From contig JAOZTO010000063.1 of NCBI GenBank assembly GCA_029942265.1, forward strand, positions 1 through 9,980: a DNA stretch of 9,980 nt, read 5' to 3'. Origin of the DNA: Desulfocapsa sp. Lineage in GTDB: Bacteria; Desulfobacterota; Desulfobulbia; Desulfobulbales; Desulfocapsaceae. The notes beneath the pieces were generated by a model. The model saw only the letters and a program-made list of their open reading frames with translations, made no database searches and was not told where the DNA came from. This document shows positions 8,196-9,980 of this stretch, piece after piece; position 1 is the stretch's first letter; each line of letters opens with the position of its first letter. A program made the translations under genes and the position numbers.

Positions 8196-8657
8196 TTATT
8201 TTTTCTCAATTATACGCTCAACGTGTTCAAGTACTTCGCACCACTTTTGTGCTGTTTCAGGACCCACTTTTTCTACTAGATCAAGAAATCCTGCCAAGAC
8301 TGCTCCTTCCACGTGAACCGCCTGGGCAGTAGCCTGTTTTGAGAGACGTACAACTACTCTTCTTCTATCCTCTGTACTTCGCTCACGATATACAAGCCCC
8401 TTATCTTCAAGACGATCAACCATGTTTGATGCCGAAGGTGGTGATACCCGTAGTTTCTCGGCAAGATTAGTGATAGTGCTTTCACCACAACCATGCAAAG
8501 TCATCAAAACCTGCATTTGAGCCATGGAAAGTTCTGTTCTCGGGCACGATGTACGTCCATCGGGCAAGTCAGACTGAATGGAAAATATATGATCTTTTAA
8601 TTTCCGTCCAACCTTTGCTATAAAGCGCGCCTGCTTAACTGTTTCTTCATTTTCCAT
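8196..8657 (-). CDS. MarR-family transcriptional regulator, 153 aa from ATG (179 aa if from TTG 8735)
   Basis: Winged-helix dimeric repressor, very probably controlling the efflux operon it leads. From the ATG at 8657: N-terminal dimerisation helices (1-40); helix-turn-helix with TITNLAEKLRVSPPSASNMVDRLEDKGLV (61-89); and a wing with the family-typical STEDRRRVVVRLS (94-106), where DRR (97-99) fits the conserved wing motif. A C-terminal dimerisation helix follows. The 153-residue form matches the usual 140-160 aa family length, which is why ATG 8657 is preferred. The frame stays open to a TTG at 8735, giving 26 extra residues. Neither start has a good Shine-Dalgarno sequence, so the start is uncertain. 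Ligand unknown; Cys38, Cys57 and Cys140 exist, but redox sensing is only a guess. The location at the head of an adaptor-pump-channel operon is the classical arrangement for self-regulated efflux. Confidence 0.93.
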   Translation of the reverse strand: MENEETVKQARFIAKVGRKLKDHIFSIQSDLPDGRTSCPRTELSMAQMQVLMTLHGCGESTITNLAEKLRVSPPSASNMVDRLEDKGLVYRERSTEDRRRVVVRLSKQATAQAVHVEGAVLAGFLDLVEKVGPETAQKWCEVLEHVERIIEKK

Positions 8658-8759
8658 AACGATTATATTTTCAAAATGTGATAATTGATGGCGTCGTAAA
8701 AACTCTCCATCTGCTTCGGTGCTGCAAATTTTCAAATTAATTTTACTTAGGATGGCTAA

Positions 8760-8789
8760 ATACTAGTCTCACTAAACAAACACTGTCAA
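8760..8789 (-). promoter_or_regulatory. Sigma-70-type promoter for marR and the efflux operon
   Basis: On the minus strand, a consensus -35 box TTGACA (8789-8784) is followed after 18 nt by TAGTAT (8765-8760), which matches the -10 consensus at four of six positions. Transcription would begin near 8753, about 96 nt before the preferred marR ATG or 18 nt before the alternative TTG. It is the best promoter-like match I found in the intergenic region and is correctly placed to drive the whole minus-strand operon. Confidence 0.6.
8764..8774. promoter_or_regulatory. Candidate MarR operator within the marR promoter spacer
   Basis: TAGT-CTC-ACTA, a perfect 4-bp inverted repeat around a 3-nt centre, lies almost wholly between the -10 and -35 boxes of the marR promoter. 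MarR proteins usually bind short palindromes overlapping their own promoter, so the position is right, but the arms are short and the extension is imperfect. This is inference from position. Confidence 0.3.
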
Positions 8790-8845
8790 GATATTTTTTA
8801 CTATTCATCGGTTATTTTTCAAATATCCCTTGGTTGCACATTTAA

Positions 8846-8921
8846 AAAGTAAGCGTCCAATTAACCGCACCTTGCTTTATCAAACTCCTGTCCCTGTAAG
8901 TGTTTCAGGGACGCTTACTTT
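8846..8921. repeat. 76-bp inverted-repeat element (REP/MITE-like), ends AAAGTAAGCGTCC / GGACGCTTACTTT
   Basis: Arms 8846-8858 and 8909-8921 are perfect 13-bp inverted repeats enclosing 50 nt. A second stem, GTCCCTG (8890-8896) with CAGGGAC (8906-8912) around a 9-nt loop, shares bases with the right arm, so the two folds exclude each other. No protein is encoded. Terminal inverted repeats in an AT-rich spacer suggest a small non-autonomous mobile or REP-like element. A structured RNA or attenuator is the alternative. Neither stem is followed by a T-run typical of an intrinsic terminator. Confidence 0.6.
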
Positions 8922-8932
8922 AAAAATAATAT

Positions 8933-8961
8933 TTGCATGGTCACCTAGCATGTGATATGTT
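8933..8961 (+). promoter_or_regulatory. Possible promoter of the ABC transporter gene
   Basis: TTGCAT (8933-8938), a 17-nt spacer and TATGTT (8956-8961), preceded by TG at 8953-8954 as in extended -10 promoters. The match to consensus is moderate. The palindrome at 8950-8968 covers the -10 box. Confidence 0.35.
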
Positions 8962-8968
8962 ATCACAT
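8950..8968. promoter_or_regulatory. 19-bp palindromic operator candidate, ATGTGATA-TGT-TATCACAT
   Basis: Two perfect 8-bp arms surround a 3-nt centre, about 80 nt before the GTG of the ABC ATPase gene. The TGTGA...TCACA core recalls CRP/FNR-family sites, but the half-sites are 7 nt apart where CRP sites have 6. A GntR- or LacI-type repressor is equally possible. It overlaps a possible -10 box, a position that would suit repression. Confidence 0.5.
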
Positions 8969-9036
8969 ATTACTTTCTGTGAGTGGGGTATCCTCTTCAA
9001 CAGTGGTACCTATGAACTTTGTGATCCATTCAACCC

Positions 9037-9040
9037 GAGG
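9037..9040 (+). promoter_or_regulatory. Ribosome binding site that fixes the GTG start of the ABC ATPase
   Basis: GAGG with 8 nt to GTG 9049. With the in-frame stop at 9022-9024 this leaves GTG as the only reasonable start. Confidence 0.7.
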
Positions 9041-9048
9041 ACAAGAAC

Positions 9049-9980
9049 GTGCCTGAAATTGTCTTGGATAGTCTAACAAAAAGCTATGGGAAGGTTACTG
9101 TCATCAAAGACATTAGCCTCACCATGGAGAATAATGAGTTCACTGTACTGGTTGGCCCATCTGGTTGTGGAAAATCAACAATTTTACGAATGATTGCCGG
9201 GCTGGAATCCATTAGCTCCGGTGAAATATTCATCGACGGAAAGCTTGTCAATCGTCTCGAACCCAAAGATCGTGACATCGCCATGGTCTTTCAGGACTAT
9301 GCGCTCTATCCTCATATGGATGTCGCACGCAATATGTCTCTTGCCCTTCGACTGGCGCGCTACCCAAAAGCTGACATCAAAAGCAGAGTGAAAAAAGTTG
9401 CTGAAATGCTGGGTATCGAACAACTTTTATCACGAAAGCCGGCACAACTTTCCGGTGGCCAACGGCAACGTGTTGCCATGGGACGTGCCCTGGTTCGTGA
9501 TGCAAGTACTTTTCTTTTTGACGAACCACTCTCCAACCTCGACGCTAAACTCCGTACACAAATGCGGGCAGAACTTGCTCTTATGCGAAGAAGCCTGGAA
9601 AAAAACATGATATACGTTACCCATGATCAGGTCGAGGCTATGACTCTAGGTGATCGAATAGTTGTCATGCATGATGGAATTATTCAGCAACAGGGATCAG
9701 CGGAAGAGTTATACAAGAAACCCAAAAATAAGTTTGTCGCCGGATTCCTCGGCTCGCCACCTATGAACTTTTTTGATGGTTCATTTTCTGATTCAAATGG
9801 AACATTTTCTGTAACTGGTGATGGCTACACTCTTCCGTTACCTGAATCTGTAAAATTCAGATTGAAAGACAGACAATCCAAGGACGTAACTGTTGGCATT
9901 CGTCCATCAGCCTTAATACACACCAGCAAGGGGGATCAAAATGCAACGCTGAGCCTCCCTGTGGTTCTCTCTGAATATAT
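9049..9980 (+). CDS. Sugar/polyol-type ABC importer ATPase (MalK/UgpC family), first 310 residues, truncated by the window edge
   Basis: Cytoplasmic ATP-hydrolysing subunit of a carbohydrate-uptake (CUT1-type) ABC importer. All nucleotide-binding motifs are intact: Walker A GPSGCGKST (36-44), Q-loop Gln82 in VFQDYALYPHM, signature LSGGQ (134-138), Walker B LFDEP (156-160) with catalytic Glu159, D-loop SNLD (162-165), and switch His192 in THDQVEAM. From about 234 (GFLGSPPMNF) it enters the C-terminal regulatory region; GIRPSAL (283-289) corresponds to the TOBE-region GIRPEHL motif of MalK/UgpC, here with Ser-Ala in place of Glu-His. About 50 more residues are expected beyond the window. The GTG start at 9049 has GAGG (9037-9040) 8 nt upstream; a stop at 9022-9024 rules out a longer frame and no ATG lies between. 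Divergent from the marR operon. The substrate (maltose-like sugar, glycerol-3-phosphate, polyol) cannot be decided without the partner genes. Confidence 0.95.
   Translation, partial: MPEIVLDSLTKSYGKVTVIKDISLTMENNEFTVLVGPSGCGKSTILRMIAGLESISSGEIFIDGKLVNRLEPKDRDIAMVFQDYALYPHMDVARNMSLALRLARYPKADIKSRVKKVAEMLGIEQLLSRKPAQLSGGQRQRVAMGRALVRDASTFLFDEPLSNLDAKLRTQMRAELALMRRSLEKNMIYVTHDQVEAMTLGDRIVVMHDGIIQQQGSAEELYKKPKNKFVAGFLGSPPMNFFDGSFSDSNGTFSVTGDGYTLPLPESVKFRLKDRQSKDVTVGIRPSALIHTSKGDQNATLSLPVVLSEY

Larger units (their letters stand above)
8736..9048. other. Divergent intergenic region between the marR operon and the ABC gene
   Basis: From left to right it holds the marR promoter and its candidate operator, an AT-rich stretch (about 8790-8845) in which I see nothing specific, the inverted-repeat element (8846-8921), the palindrome and possible rightward promoter (8933-8968), and an untranslated leader to 9048. 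No tRNA, recognisable riboswitch or clear intrinsic terminator was found. If marR starts at ATG 8657 the noncoding stretch extends left by a further 78 nt. Confidence 0.7.

Noticed and set aside
8890..8912. Intrinsic terminator reading of the inner GTCCCTG/CAGGGAC hairpin
   Set aside because: No T-run follows the stem on either strand and no gene ends nearby.
9008..9020. 13-nt direct repeat ACCTATGAACTTT, seen again at 9759-9771
   Set aside because: One match of this length within 10 kb is expected by chance, and the second copy is plain coding sequence.
9012..9056. 14-codon frame before and overlapping the ABC gene start
   Set aside because: No good ribosome site and no regulatory residue pattern; probably chance.

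Overview
The window comes from a Gram-negative bacterium, since it encodes a complete trans-envelope efflux assembly (periplasmic adaptor, RND inner-membrane pump and outer-membrane channel). Base composition looks moderate to slightly AT-rich, and rare starts (TTG, GTG) are used. The style would fit a Proteobacterium or Desulfobacterota member, but nothing in the window fixes the genus.

Layout: almost everything from 1 to about 8790 lies on the minus strand and reads right to left. A MarR-type repressor gene (8196-8657, or from a TTG at 8735) leads a tightly packed cluster: periplasmic adaptor (6929-8173), RND permease (3693-6929), outer-membrane efflux protein (2311-3696), then a small SGNH/GDSL-type hydrolase-like protein (1675-2304). 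Junctions are 22 nt, a 1-nt TAATG overlap, a 2-nt TTGA overlap, and 6 nt, so this looks like one translationally coupled transcription unit driven by a good sigma-70-type promoter at 8760-8789. After 19 nt comes the 5' part of a type I restriction endonuclease R subunit (hsdR), which leaves the window at base 1 after 551 intact codons.

The 313-391 bp divergent intergenic region (the size depends on the marR start) holds the marR promoter with a small candidate operator, a roughly 76-bp element with 13-bp perfect terminal inverted repeats and a nested hairpin, and a separate near-perfect palindrome over a possible promoter for the rightward gene. That gene (9049 to the end of the window, plus strand, GTG start) is a MalK/UgpC-type ATPase of a carbohydrate- or polyol-import ABC transporter. 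It is cut by the window edge.

How it fits together: MarR probably represses the efflux operon and itself until a toxic ligand releases it; adaptor, pump and channel then expel the compound directly out of the cell. The SGNH protein rides at the end of this unit, with an unknown link to efflux. HsdR belongs to a DNA-restriction system whose M and S genes are not visible here. I see no phage, CRISPR, rRNA or tRNA features and no convincing new multi-gene system. The points most worth checking are the inverted-repeat element, the 19-bp palindrome, the SGNH passenger gene, and the hsdR with no hsdM/hsdS upstream.
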